Shown: one piece after another, positions 1-13,100 of the stretch | Layout: each line of letters starts with the position of its first letter | Numbering within the stretch: position 1 is the stretch's first letter | Origin: Rhynchopus euleeides | Lineage: Eukaryota; Euglenozoa; Diplonemea; Diplonemida; Diplonemidae | DNA: 64,000 nt | Reading direction: 5' to 3' | Assembly (NCBI GenBank): GCA_963210315.1 | Contig: OY723276.1 | Location: 1,798,001-1,862,000, forward strand | Notes under the pieces: generated by a model | Told to the model about the DNA's origin: nothing | The model's database searches: none | Seen by the model: the letters and a program-made list of their open reading frames with translations, nothing else | Position numbers and translations under genes: made by a program

Positions 1-3000
1 ACCTATGTTAGAGGTTGCCCCATGCCTGGGAACCTATGTGAGAGGTTGTCCCATGCCTTGGAACCTATGTGAGAGGTTGCCCCATGCCTTGGAACCTATC
101 TGCGAGGTTGCCCCATGCCTGGGAACCTATGTGAGAGGTTGCCCCATGCCTTGGAACCTATCTGCGAGGTTGCCCCATGCCTGGGAACCTATGTGAGAGG
201 TTGCCCCATGCCTTGGAACCTATCTGCGTGGTTGCCCCATGCCTGGGAACCTATGTGAGAGGTTGCCCCATGCCTTGGAACCTATCTGCGAGGTTGCCCC
301 ATGCCTGGGAACCTATGTTAGAGGTTGCCCCATGCCTTGGAACCTATCTGCGAGGTTGCCCCATGCCTGGGAACCTATGTTAGAGGTTGCCCCATGCCTT
401 GGAACCTATCTGCGAGGTTGCCCCATGCCTTGGAACCTATCTGCGAGGTTGCCCCATGCCTGGGAACCTATGTGAGAGGTTGCCCCATGCCTTGGAACCT
501 ATGTTAGAGGTTGCCCCATGCCTTGGAACCTATCTGCGAGGTTGCCCCATGCCTGGGAACCTATGTTAGAGGTTGCCCCATGCCTTGGAACCTATCTGCG
601 AGGTTGCCCCCTGCCTTGGAACCTATGTGCGAGGTTGCCCCATGCCTTGGAACCTATCTGCGAGGTTGCCCCATGCCTGGGAACCTATGTGAGAGGTTGC
701 CCCATGCCTTGGAACCTATGTGAGAGGTTGCCCCATGCCTTGGAACCTATCTGCGAGGTTGCCCCATGCCTGGGAACCTATGTGAGAGGTTGCCCCATGC
801 CTTGGAACCTATGTTAGAGGTTGCCCCATGCCTTGGAACCTATCTGCGAGGTTGCCCCATGCCTGGGAACCTATGTTAGAGGTTGCCCCATGCCTGGGAA
901 CCTATGTGAGAGGTTGCCCCATGCCTTGGAACCTATCTGCGAGGTTGCCCCATGCCTGGGAACCTATGTGAGAGGTTGCCCCATGCCTTGAACCTATCTT
1001 CGAGGTTGCCCCATGCCTGGGAACCTATGTGAGAGGTTGCCCCATGCCTTGGAACCTATCTGCGAGGTTGCCCCATGCCTGGGAACCTATGTGAGAGGTT
1101 GCCCCATGCCTTGAACCTATCTTCGAGGTTGCCCCATGCCTGGGAACCTATGTGAGAGGTTGCCCCATGCCTTGGAACCTATCTGCGTGGTTGCCCCATG
1201 CCTGGGAACCTATGTGAGAGGTTGCCCCATGCCTTGGAACCTATCTGCGAGGTTGCCCCATGCCTGGGAACCTATGTTAGAGGTTGCCCCATGCCTTGGA
1301 ACCTATCTGCGAGGTTGCCCCATGCCTGGGAACCTATGTTAGAGGTTGCCCCATGCCTTGGAACCTATCTGCGAGGTTGCCCCATGCCTTGGAACCTATC
1401 TGCGAGGTTGCCCCATGCCTGGGAACCTATGTGAGAGGTTGCCCCATGCCTTGGAACCTATGTTAGAGGTTGCCCCATGCCTTGGAACCTATCTGCGAGG
1501 TTGCCCCATGCCTGGGAACCTATGTGAGAGGTTGCCCCATGCCTTGGAACCTATGTTAGAGGTTGCCCCATGCCTTGGAACCTATCTGCGAGGTTGCCCC
1601 ATGCCTGGGAACCTATGTTAGAGGTTGCCCCATGCCTTGGAACCTATCTGCGAGGTTGCCCCCTGCCTTGGAACCTATGTGCGAGGTTGCCCCATGCCTT
1701 GGAACCTATCTGCGAGGTTGCCCCATGCCTGGGAACCTATGTGAGAGGTTGCCCCATGCCTTGGAACCTATGTGAGAGGTTGCCCCATGCCTTGGAACCT
1801 ATCTGCGAGGTTGCCCCATGCCTGGGAACCTATGTGAGAGGTTGCCCCATGCCTTGGAACCTATGTTAGAGGTTGCCCCATGCCTTGGAACCTATCTGCG
1901 AGGTTGCCCCATGCCTGGGAACCTATGTTAGAGGTTGCCCCATGCCTGGGAACCTATGTGAGAGGTTGCCCCATGCCTTGGAACCTATCTGCGAGGTTGC
2001 CCCATGCCTGGGAACCTATGTGAGAGGTTGCCCCATGCCTTGAACCTATCTTCGAGGTTGCCCCATGCCTGGGAACCTATGTGAGAGGTTGCCCCATGCC
2101 TTGGAACCTATCTGCGAGGTTGCCCCATGCCTGGGAACCTATGTTAGAGGTTGCCCCATGCCTTGGAACCTATCTGCGAGGTTGCCCCATGCCTTGGAAC
2201 CTATCTGCGAGGTTGCCCCATGCCTGGGAACCTATGTGAGAGGTTGCCCCATGCCTTGGAACCCATGTTAGAGGTTGCCCCATGCCTTGGAACCTATCTG
2301 CGAGGTTGCCCCATGCCTGGGAACCTATGTTAGAGGTTGGCCCATGCCTTGGAACCTATCTGCGAGGTTGCCCCCTGCCTTGGAACCTATGTGCGAGGTT
2401 GCCCCATGCCTTGGAACCTATCTGCGAGGTTGCCCCATGCCTGGGAACCTATGTGAGAGGTTGCCCCATGCCTTGGAACCTATCTGCGAGGTTGCCCCAT
2501 GCCTGGGAACCTATGTGAGAGGTTGCCCCATGCCTTGGAACCTATCTGCGAGGTTGCCCCATGCCTGGGAACCTATGTTAGACGTTGCCCCATGCCTTGG
2601 AACCTATCTGCGAGGTTGCCCCATGCCTTGGAACCTATGTGAGAGGTTGCCCCATGCCTTGGAACCTATCTGCGAGGTTGCCCCATGCCTTGGAACCTAT
2701 CTGCGAGGTTGCCCCATGCCTGGGAACCTATGTGAGAGGTTGCCCCATGCCTTGGAACCTATGTTAGAGGTTGCCCCATGCCTTGGAACCTATCTGCGAG
2801 GTTGCCCCATGCCTGGGAACCTATGTGAGAGGTTGCCCCATGCCTTGGAACCTATGTTAGAGGTTGCCCCATGCCTTGGAACCTATCTGCGAGGTTGCCC
2901 CATGCCTGGGAACCTATGTTAGAGGTTGCCCCATGCCTGGGAACCTATGTGAGAGGTTGCCCCATGCCTTGGAACCTATCTGCGAGGTTGCCCCATGCCT

Positions 3001-4440
3001 GGGAACCTATGTGAGAGGTTGCCCCATGCCTTGAACCTATCTTCGAGGTTGCCCCATGCCTGGGAACCTATGTGAGAGGTTGCCCCATGCCTTGGAACCT
3101 ATCTGCGAGGTTGCCCCATGCCTGGGAACCTATGTTAGAGGTTGCCCCATGCCTTGGAACCTATCTGCGAGGTTGCCCCATGCCTGGGAACCTATGTTAG
3201 AGGTTGCCCCATGCCTTGGAACCTATCTGCGAGGTTGCCCCCTGCCTTGGAACCTATGTGCGAGGTTGCCCCATGCCTTGGAACCTATCTGCGAGGTTGC
3301 CCCATGCCTGGGAACCTATGTGAGAGGTTGCCCCATGCCTTGGAACCTATGTGAGAGGTTGCCCCATGCCTTGGAACCTATCTGCGAGGTTGCCCCATGC
3401 CTGGGAACCTATGTGAGAGGTTGCCCCATGCCTTGGAACCTATCTGCGAGGTTGCCCCATGCCTTGGAACCTATCTGCGAGGTTGCCCCATGCCTTGGAA
3501 CCTATCTGCGAGGTTGCCCCATGCCTTGGAACCTATCTGCGAGGTTGCCCCATGCCTGGGAACCTATGTGAGAGGTTGCCCCATGCCTTGGAACCTATCT
3601 GCGAGGTTGCCCCATGCCTGGGAACCTATGTGAGAGGTTGCCCCATGCCTTGGAACCTATCTGCGAGGTTGCCCCATGCCTGGGAACCTATGTTAGAGGT
3701 TGCCCCATGCCTTGGAACCTATCTGCGAGGTTGCCCCATGCCTGGGAACCTATGTTAGAGGTTGCCCCATGCCTTGGAACCTATCTGCGAGGTTGCCCCA
3801 TGCCTTGGAACCTATCTGCGAGGTTGCCCCATGCCTGGGAACCTATGTGAGAGGTTGCCCCATGCCTTGGAACCTATGTTAGAGGTTGCCCCATGCCTTG
3901 GAACCTATCTGCGAGGTTGCCCCATGCCTGGGAACCTATGTTAGAGGTTGCCCCATGCCTTGGAACCTATCTGCGAGGTTGCCCCCTGCCTTGGAACCTA
4001 TGTGCGAGGTTGCCCCATGCCTTGGAACCTATCTGCGAGGTTGCCCCATGCCTGGGAACCTATGTGAGAGGTTGCCCCATGCCTTGGAACCTATGTGAGA
4101 GGTTGCCCCATGCCTTGGAACCTATCTGCGAGGTTGCCCCATGCCTGGGAACCTATGTGAGAGGTTGCCCCATGCCTTGGAACCTATCTGCGAGGTTGCC
4201 CCATGCCTTGGAACCTATCTGCGAGGTTGCCCCATGCCTTGGAACCTATCTGCGAGGTTGCCCCATGCCTTGGAACCTATCTGCGAGGTTGCCCCATGCC
4301 TTGGAACCTATCTGCGAGGTTGCCCCATGCCTGGGAACCTATGTGAGAGGTTGCCCCATGCCTTGGAACCTATCTGCGAGGTTGCCCCATGCCTGGGAAC
4401 CTATGTGAGAGGTTGCCCCATGCCTTGGAACCTATGTGAG
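1..4440. repeat. 31-bp satellite, array 1
   Basis: Head-to-tail 31-bp monomers, about 143 copies, entering from outside the window. All share the core aggttgccccatgcc. They differ mainly in two places: cttgg or ctggg, and tctgcgagg, tgtgagagg, tgttagagg or tgtgcgagg. A few 30-bp monomers lack one g (ccttgaacc). Each monomer can fold on itself, with GGTT and CCC pairing to GGG and AACC around a short loop. Because 31 is one more than a multiple of three, all three frames read the same 31-residue peptide repeat in rotation, so the many ORFs here are a by-product. The array ends cleanly at the unique sequence beginning cccaagtgtg. Confidence 0.97.
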
Positions 4441-4766
4441 CCCAAGTGTGAAAAACCGGTTTCATTGGGTCCACAGACATATTTTTGAGGTGGGTACACC
4501 CATTTTAGGTGACAATAACCCTTGTTTGGGGTCGGAAAATTTTTTATTACAATTTTTTCCCGTACATCCGGGGCCCTACCCCCCCCCCCCCTCCCGGCCC
4601 GCCTTTTGGTGGGGCTGTGTCTGAAAGCTTTTTTGTGGTATGCAATGATTGCTGTGCCGAGGCTGTCGCTGCCACCCCCTCCTTTCCAAGGTGACACATC
4701 TGGTGGGTATTCTTCGCCACCAAGAGGCTCTGAAGGTTCCTTGAGGTTGAGGTAGGACTTAGAAGG
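4441..4766 (+). other. Upstream region of surface-protein gene, truncated copy A
   Basis: Unique sequence between satellite and the ATG at 4767. It matches the region in front of the full gene (6384-7105) except that 396 bp present there are absent here, between the T-run near 4557 and cccgtacatcc. It holds a C13 run followed by a pyrimidine-rich stretch ending in tttccaag, about 75 bp before the ATG. If the host trans-splices, that is a candidate acceptor; this is inference only. Confidence 0.7.
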
Positions 4767-5267
4767 ATGCGCCATGCGGCAAGGCTTGCCTTGTTCCTGG
4801 CAGCGCATGCCTGTGTGCTGGGAGGTGTCGGGGCATCCGTCCTGCTGAGCACCCTCAAAGCCGGGTTTGTGAATGTCGATTCGACAACGTTCAGTGCGGC
4901 GGGAGGGAGGGCGGTGTTTATAGACAAGAAGGCGGAGCTGAAGGTCGTCTCTCTTCAAGATCTGAACGCCATCTCCGAGACAGCATCGATGCCGGTGTCT
5001 GACGTCCTGTCGGCGCAACTCGTGTCGGGGTCGACGAAGACTGTCCTTATCACAGTCTATGCACAGAAGGTAAACTTTGCTAGGTTGGACACCCTCCCAG
5101 TCTCCGACGGTGACACATGGGGTGACCAGTGGAACCTATGTGAGAGGTTGCCCCATGCCTTGGAACCTATCTGCGAGGTTGCCCCATGCCTGGGAACCTA
5201 TGTGAGAGGTTGCCCCATGCCTTGGAACCTATCTGCGAGGTTGCCCCATGCCTGGGAACCTATGTGA
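4767..5267 (+). pseudogene. Surface-protein 5' fragment fused to satellite (copy A)
   Basis: The ATG and first 121 codons match the start of the full gene at 7106, including the hydrophobic signal peptide (RLALFLAAHACVL). After the codons for GDTWGDQ the sequence switches at 5131 to 31-bp satellite in an open frame. The ORF continues for about 45 satellite-encoded residues rich in Cys, Pro and Leu before a TGA inside a monomer. The predicted product is a 166-residue secreted chimera lacking all WSC, stalk and membrane parts of the parent. Seen directly: same start, same breakpoint as copies at 53279, 58784 and 60263. It is probably a truncated duplicate; whether it is transcribed is unknown. 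Confidence 0.75.
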
Positions 5268-6383
5268 GAGGTTGCCCCATGCCTTGAACCTATCTGCGAG
5301 GTTGCCCCATGCCTGGGAACCTATGTGAGAGGTTGCCCCATGCCTTGGAACCTATCTGCGAGGTTGCCCCATGCCTTGGAACCTATGTGAGAGGTTGCCC
5401 CATGCCTGGGAACCTATGTTAGAGGTTGCCCCATGCCTTGGAACCTATCTGCGAGGTTGCCCCATGCCTGGGAACCTATGTTAGAGGTTGCCCCATGCCT
5501 TGGAACCTATCTGCGAGGTTGCCCCATGCCTTGGAACCTATGTGAGAGGTTGCCCCATGCCTTGGAACCTATCTGCGAGGTTGCCCCATGCCTTGGAACC
5601 TATGTGAGAGGTTGCCCCATGCCTTGGAACCTATGTGAGAGGTTGCCCCATGCCTTGGAACCTATCTGCGAGGTTGCCCCATGCCTGGGAACCTATGTGA
5701 GAGGTTGCCCCATGCCTTGGAACCTATGTGAGAGGTTGCCCCATGCCTTGGAACCTATCTGCGAGGTTGCCCCATGCCTTGGAACCTATCTGCGAGGTTG
5801 CCCCATGCCTGGGAACCTATGTGAGAGGTTGCCCCATGCCTTGGAACCTATCTGCGAGGTTGCCCCATGCCTGGGAACCTATGTTAGAGGTTGCCCCATG
5901 CCTTGGAACCTATCTGCGAGGTTGCCCCATGCCTGGGAACCTATGTTAGAGGTTGCCCCATGCCTTGGAACCTATCTGCGAGGTTGCCCCATGCCTTGGA
6001 ACCTATGTGAGAGGTTGCCCCATGCCTTGGAACCTATCTGCGAGGTTGCCCCATGCCTGGGAACCTATGTGAGAGGTTGCCCCATGCCTTGGAACCTATC
6101 TGCGAGGTTGCCCCATGCCTTGGAACCTATGTGAGAGGTTGCCCCATGCCTGGGAACCTATGTGAGAGGTTGCCCCATGCCTTGGAACCTATCTGCGAGG
6201 TTGCCCCATGCCTTGGAACCTATGTTAGAGGTTGCCCCATGCCTTGGAACCTATCTGCGAGGTTGCCCCATGCCTTGGAACCTATGTTAGAGGTTGCCCC
6301 ATGCCTTGGAACCTATCTGCGAGGTTGCCCCATGCCTGGGAACCTATGTGAGAGGTTGCCCCATGCCTTGGAACCTATGTGAG
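5131..6383. repeat. 31-bp satellite, array 2
   Basis: 1,253 bp, about 40 monomers of the same family, lying between truncated copy A and the upstream region of the full gene. It has the same length as the array at 60627-61879, its counterpart in the distal duplication. It contains one 30-bp monomer near 5284. Confidence 0.97.
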
Positions 6384-7105
6384 CCCAAGTGTGAAAAACC
6401 GGTTTCATTGGGTCCACAGACATATTTTTGAGGTGGGTACACCCATTTTAGGTGACAATAACCCTTGTTTGGGGTCGGAAAAATTTTTATTACAATTTTT
6501 TGGTAAAACACACCCCGTGTGGTAGAGAAAATACGGCAAGAGTCTCGGTGGGTCGGAAGAGCAGATGGTTCCCGCAACAGCTCCCGGGGAGCGGCGGGTA
6601 TTTCGCATAGGATGCCGGATGTGTGAACACGTTTGTGCGGTTTGCCCTGTGTTGTGTGAACATATGTGTATGTGTGTGTGTATGCTCCACCCAACCCGAC
6701 ACATTTTCTGTACTTCAGACAGGTAAGGTCACTCGACACGCGGGGGGGGGGGGGGTTTTGTTGTGTGTTTTTTCTGCCAGCCGACATCACTAGCGCCAGC
6801 GAGAAAAAAAAACGCGTGACGAGTGACGGGTTGAGGTGGAAGCGATCAATGCAAAAATCATCTGAAAGGAAGACTCGAGAGACTGCTGCTGTATTTTCCC
6901 GTACATCCGGGGCCCTACCCCCCCCCCCCCTCCCGGCCCGCCTTTTGGTGGGGCTGTGTCTGAAAGCTTTTTTGTGGTATGCAATGATTGCTGTGCCGAG
7001 GCTGTCGCTGCCACCCCCTCCTTTCCAAGGTGACACATCTGGTGGGTATTCTTCGCCACCAAGAGGCTCTGAAGGTTCCTTGAGGTTGAGGTAGGACTTA
7101 GAAGG
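6384..7105 (+). other. Upstream region of full surface-protein gene
   Basis: 722 bp from the satellite junction to the ATG. It consists of a 5' part shared with all truncated copies, then 396 bp (about 6502-6897) found only in front of full-length copies, then the shared C13 tract and pyrimidine-rich leader. The 396-bp part contains a TG-rich microsatellite near 6663-6685 and a G14 run near 6741. Its ends are not GT...AG; both sides carry T-runs, so a microhomology deletion in the truncated copies is the simpler reading. No core promoter is recognisable. Confidence 0.6.
7008..7029 (+). promoter_or_regulatory. Candidate trans-splice acceptor
   Basis: Pyrimidine-rich stretch (gccaccccctcctttcc) ending in AAG, 77 bp before the ATG at 7106. 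In kinetoplastids a polypyrimidine tract followed by AG is where the spliced leader is joined. It is conserved in every copy of the gene start, but those copies are nearly identical throughout, so conservation says little. It depends wholly on the host being a trans-splicing organism. Confidence 0.25.
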
Positions 7106-10100
7106 ATGCGCCATGCGGCAAGGCTTGCCTTGTTCCTGGCAGCGCATGCCTGTGTGCTGGGAGGTGTCGGGGCATCCGTCCTGCTGAGCACCCTCAAAGC
7201 CGGGTTTGTGAATGTCGATTCGACAACGTTCAGTGCGGCGGGAGGGAGGGCGGTGTTTATAGACAAGAAGGCGGAGCTGAAGGTCGTCTCTCTTCAAGAT
7301 CTGAACGCCATCTCCGAGACAGCATCGATGCCGGTGTCTGACGTCCTGTCGGCGCAACTCGTGTCGGGGTCGACGAAGACTGTCCTTATCACAGTCTATG
7401 CACAGAAGGTAAACTTTGCTAGGTTGGACACCCTCCCAGTCTCCGACGGTGACACATGGGGTGACCAGTCGTACGCTGCTGGCAACTGTGCCTTCACCGC
7501 GAGCGGGGGGGCCCCGCCCAAAGTGGGTGTTGTGGTGCAGGCCAACGGAAAGATGGGGTTTGCTTCTGGCGATTGGGACACGCTGATGGCTACCATCCCG
7601 GCGCCCTCGCTGGATTGGTCCGCCTACCAAATCCCGGGGTCCAGCGCCGGGTGTGTCCCGGTGGGCGTCAGCAATGCAATCATCATGGGTGGTGACACAA
7701 ACATTGGGGGCGGGCTGCGAAGGCCACTCTTCCCGCATGGAAGCGTGGTTGTGCCGTTTTCAGGCAACAAACCAGTTGTGGAACCGGTCAGGGGGTATGC
7801 GGTGATCGATTACGGTTCATGTGGGGGTTTTCGAACGTGCGTCTTCTTCATCGACTCGAAGGGGGTGATGTCGATGACAGTTGGGGCCACCGGGATCGTG
7901 GCTACGTCTCCCGACTACATCGATGGAAATTTCAAAAACATGACATCGCCGATCTCCATACACTCCCACGGAAAATACGTAGTCATTGCGACTGCCCTGA
8001 GGGTGTTCTACTACGAAGCAGTCTCAAAGCACGAGGGCACGAAGGACTACCCAGGGCTGATTCTACACGACTCGTATGCCGTCAGGTCACCCCCTTTCGA
8101 CATCATGACGGCGTCGCACTCCGTGCAAGCACAGCTGATCTCCGACAACGAAGTCCTGGTGATGCTCGGGGATTCACTCAGTGCGGTGCTGATGGGCCTG
8201 AATGCCGTCCCCGCCTACAGCCCGAGGGGGTGCTTCAGGGCGGTGCTGTCCCAAGGTCATGCCATCGTGCTGGAGGACAGGGTCTTCGGGAGTGTTACCC
8301 TCTGCGCTGAGTACTGCCAGCTGCGGGCATTTGGCGCCCCATTCCACTACTTTGGGCTCGGGGGGGGCGGCATCTGCGGGTGTGCAGACCAACTGACCTT
8401 GGGGAACGACATACCTGAGATATGCAATGAGGCGTGCCAGGAGAACAGCGCGGATGTGTGTGGGTCGGCTGTTGGTGTCGCCCCCGATGATGTGGGGTAT
8501 TCGATCTGGTCCTTCGACCCGGCGACACCGCCCCTCGTCGGCATGGAGTATGTTGGGTGCTTCTTCAACGAGGTGCCGTTGGCAGATAGCTCCGTGTCAA
8601 CGATGGCGAATTCACCGGCGCTCTGCCTGCAGTTCTGCAAGGGCGTGAACACTGAGTACTTCAGGTTGGAAAAGGATGACTGTGCCTGTGTGAACAGCTA
8701 CAACATTGTGGGAGCTGCTCTGAAGTGCTACGACGCGTGCACTGCCGATGGGGCGTATTCCTGCGGTGGGGATGGCCAGAGCTCCGTGTACCGGATCCTG
8801 GGGGTGACGCCGGCCCCGTCAACGGCAGTGCCGACAGGTGCTCCCGCGACGCCTTTCCCTGAGACAGTGTCTCCTCACACAGCTGCACCGGATTCAGTGT
8901 CCCCTTTCACATCTGCACCGGCAACACCTGCGCCGCCTACATTGCCCCCGCCAACGTCTGTGCCGGCAACTGATGCTCCCACACAACCCCCAACGTCTGT
9001 GCCGACAGGTGCTCCTGCGACGCCTTTCCCTGTGTCAGTGTCTCCTGACACAGCTGCACCAGATTCAATGTCCCCTTTCACATCTGCACCGGCAACACCT
9101 GCGCCGCCTATATTGCCCCCGCCAACGTCTGTGCCGGCAACTGATGCTCCCACACAACCCCCAACGTCTGTGCCGACAGGTGCTCCTGCGACGCCTTTCC
9201 CTGTGTCAGTGTCTCCTGACACAGCTGCACCAGATTCAATGTCCCCTTTCACATCTGCACCGGCAACACCTGCGCCGCCTATATTGCCCCCGCCAACGTC
9301 TGTGCCGGCAACTGATGCTCCCACACAACCCCCAACGTCTGTGCCGACAGGTGCTCCTGCGACGCCTTTCCCTGTGTCAGTGTCTCCTGACACAGCTGCA
9401 CCAGATTCAATGTCCCCTTTCACATCTGCACCGGCAACACCTGCGCCGCCTACATTGCCCCCGCCAACGTCTGTGCCGGCAACTGATGCTCCCACACAAC
9501 CCCCAACGTCTGTGCCGACAGGTGCTCCTGCGACGCCTTTCCCTGTGTCAGTGTCTCCTGACACAGCTGCACCAGATTCAATGTCCCCTTTCACATCTGC
9601 ACCGGCAACACCTGCGCCGCCTACATTGCCCCCGCCAACGTCTGTGCCGGCAACTGATGCTCCCACACAACCCCCAACGTCTGTGCCGACAGGTGCTCCT
9701 GCGACGCCTTTCCCTGTGTCAGTGTCTCCTGACACAGCTGCACCAGATTCAATGTCCCCTTTCACATCTGCACCGGCAACACCTGCGCCGCCTACATTGC
9801 CCCCGCCAACGTCTGTGCCGGCAACTGATGCTCCCACACAACCCCCAACGTCTGTGCCGACAGGTGCTCCTGCGACGCCTTTCCCTGTGTCAGTGTCTCC
9901 TGACACAGCTGCACCAGATTCAATGCCCCCTTTCACATCTGCACCGGCAACACCTGCGCCGCCTACATTGCCCCCGCCAACGTCTGTGCCGGCAACTGAT
10001 GCTCCCACACAACCCCCAACGTCTGTGCCGACAGGTGCTCCTGCGACGCCTTTCCCTGTGTCAGTGTCTCCTGACACAGCTGCACCAGATTCAATGTCCC

Positions 10101-13100
10101 CTTTCACATCTGCACCGGCAACACCTGCGCCGCCTATATTGCCCCCGCCAACGTCTGTGCCGGCAACTGATGCTCCCACACAACCCCCAACGTCTGTGCC
10201 GACAGGTGCTCCTGCGACGCCTTTCCCTGTGTCAGTGTCTCCTGACACAGCTGCACCAGATTCAATGTCCCCTTTCACATCTGCACCGGCAACACCTGCG
10301 CCGCCTACATTGCCCCCGCCAACGTCTGTGCCGGCAACTGATGCTCCCACACAACCCCCAACGTCTGTGCCGACAGGTGCTCCTGCGACGCCTTTCCCTG
10401 TGTCAGTGTCTCCTGACACAGCTGCACCAGATTCAATGCCCCCTTTCACATCTGCACCGGCAACACCTGCGCCGCCTACATTGCCCCCGCCAACGTCTGT
10501 GCCGGCAACTGATGCTCCCACACAACCCCCAACGTCTGTGCCGACAGGTGCTCCTGCGACGCCTTTCCCTGTGTCAGTGTCTCCTGACACAGCTGCACCA
10601 GATTCAATGTCCCCTTTCACATCTGCACCGGCAACACCTGCGCCGCCTACATTGCCCCCGCCAACGTCTGTGCCGGCAACTGATGCTCCCACACAACCCC
10701 CAACGTCTGTGCCGACAGGTGCTCCTGCGACGCCTTTCCCTGTGTCAGTGTCTCCTGACACAGCTGCACCAGATTCAATGCCCCCTTTCACATCTGCACC
10801 GGCAACACCTGCGCCGCCTACATTGCCCCCGCCAACGTCTGTGCCGGCAACTGATGCTCCCACACAACCCCCAACGTCTGTGCCGACAGGTGCTCCTGCG
10901 ACGCCTTTCCCTGTGTCAGTGTCTCCTGACACAGCTGCACCAGATTCAATGTCCCCTTTCACATCTGCACCGGCAACACCTGCGCCGCCTACATTGCCCC
11001 CGCCAACGTCTGTGCCGGCAACTGATGCTCCCACACAACCCCCAACGTCTGTGCCGACAGGTGCTCCCGCGACGCCTTTCCCTGTGACAGCGTCTCCTGA
11101 CACAGCTGCACCTGCGTCAGGGCCCCCTTTCACATCTGCGCCAGCAACATCTGCGCCACACACGTTGCCCCCGCCAACGCCTGTGCCTGCGACAGGTGCC
11201 CCGCCCAACGGCCCTCGTATGACACTGCCGCCGAAATTTACACCCACACTTGTGCCGGCAACTGTGGTGCCTGGAACACCTGCGCCGGACACAGGGTCCC
11301 CGCCAACACCTGCGCCTGCGACAGGTGCTCCCGCGACACCTTTCCCTGAGACAGTGACCCCTGACACAGCTGCACCGACAACACCCGCGCCGACGGTAGT
11401 GCCAGTGCCGCACATAACACCTGCGCCCCCCACAGGGTCCCCGCCAACACCTGCGCCTGCGACAGGTGGTCCTGCCACCGCTTCCCCTGCGACATTGCAC
11501 CCACCCGGGACCGAGACACCCAATACTGCTGCCCCTGCCACCTCTTTGCCGTTGACGTTGACACCTGAAACGCCGGCACCACCGACACCCCCACCGACAG
11601 TGCCTGCCTCCACGACACCTGCGACAGGTGTGCCAGACACCCCTGCGCCTGCGACACCTGCGCCTGTCTTTCCCACATCTGCGGCACCACAATCACCGGC
11701 ACCACCTCCATCCAAACCTGCTGCCCCAGCAACCCCCTCACCCTCCCAGGTCCTCTCAACGCCAGCGCCCGCCACGCTGACCCCCCGCCAGCTGCCCACA
11801 CACCCGCCCACGACACCCGCACCCGCAGCCCCGCCGCGGGGAACCGAGACACCCGCCTCTACCTCCACCCCACCCGCCGCCCCGGCCTGGCCCCCACTTG
11901 GGCCGACAGCACACCCCCCTGTGCGGCCCACCTTTGCACCGACCCTGGTGCCCAACCCGCACACTGGGCTGCCGCCTCTGCCGGATGACCTGCTGAACGA
12001 GACCTCCCCGATCACCACACCGCCAGAGAGATTGCCCCTCCTCACGCAGAGCGCCTTGGAGCAGCAGGAGAACGCGAAGGCAATCGGCGACGTCGCAGGC
12101 ACCGCAACCCTGGGGCTGACGCTGCTGGGGGGAGCCAGCGCCAGCTCCGCGCCAGGCAACCTGATGGTCATCAGCGGGATTGAGTGCAGGAGCGAGATGG
12201 ATGACAGCGACAAGATGGACCGCCTGCTGCACCCGCTGGGCTTCCGCATCGAAGGTGTTGCCGGGGCCGGCGCCATCGTTGGCAACGTGCTTCTATGGGG
12301 CGGTGTTTCTGCAGTCTTCACCGCAACCGTGCGCCTCCTGCAGGCCCTGGGCTTCGGCACCACCCGCGGTGCCGAGGAGGCCACCCCCTGGCAGCGCTCC
12401 GCCGCAGCCCTCCGCTACCCCTCGGTGCTGCTCCCCATTCCGATGCTGCTGTTCGCAGGTGTCGTGCCGCCCGCTTTCGACATTATCTTCAACAGGCATG
12501 AGAGCGTGGTGGTCAGCGTCATCGGCGTGTTCGGGCTGATTGCAAGCCTGGCGTTTGTCGGGGTGCTGTGGCACGTCAGCCCTGTCCCGGAGGCGCATGT
12601 CGAGGGTGTGCGGGGAAGGCCTCTTCTCCAGCGTATCTTCCTGGGGAAGTCGGAGTGGGTTTCGCACTCGCAGAAGCCGCTCTATGTGGAGCGGTATGGC
12701 ATCGTGTTCGACGTGCATAACCACCTCCCGTGGGTGAAGGGGAAGTATTTTGCGCTGGAGCTGCTCCCGCTGTACCCCATCGCAGCGCTGGTGAGCATTC
12801 GCAGTTCTGACTGGGGGGTCTGCGTCTTCAAGGTTTCGGCGACAGCCTTCGTGATGCTGGTCTGCAGCTGGGTCACCATTGCGAAGCAGGTGTTCCACGT
12901 CCCCTTCCTCACCGTGGTGGTGGCGTCAAGCAACATCCTCATGGCGGTCGGGCTGCTGCTTTACGCTGTGGCGTACTCCCTGCATGACATGCACCACTGG
13001 ACTATCGAGCTCGCCCAGTTCGCCTTCACCATCGCGATGGTTGTGTGCCTCCTCCGCGCGTTGTATGATCTGTGCACCTTCATGCGTGACCTCTGTGGGT

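Noticed and set aside
1..6383. Dozens of plus-strand ORFs of 60-230 codons with MPHALEPICEVAPCLGTY-type repeats
   Set aside because: They are translations of the 31-bp satellite in rotating frames. Starts and stops fall on monomer variants and there is no non-repeat coding sequence, apart from the four cases joined to a real gene start.
6502..6897. 396-bp segment as a spliced intron, with the truncated copies as retrocopies
   Set aside because: No GT-AG or GC-AG boundaries fit the deletion ends. T-run microhomology is simpler, and the truncated copies keep upstream non-transcribed-looking DNA.
6344..7738. Minus-strand ORF of 464 codons over the gene start, repeated at 61840-63234
   Set aside because: It lies antisense to the signal peptide and ectodomain and runs into satellite. 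Composition is that of a shadow frame.
8875..12384. Minus-strand ORF of 1169 codons and a plus-strand ORF of 749 codons in another frame
   Set aside because: Both are shadows of the 171-bp Thr/Ala/Pro-coding repeat, whose unit is a multiple of three, so all frames stay open.
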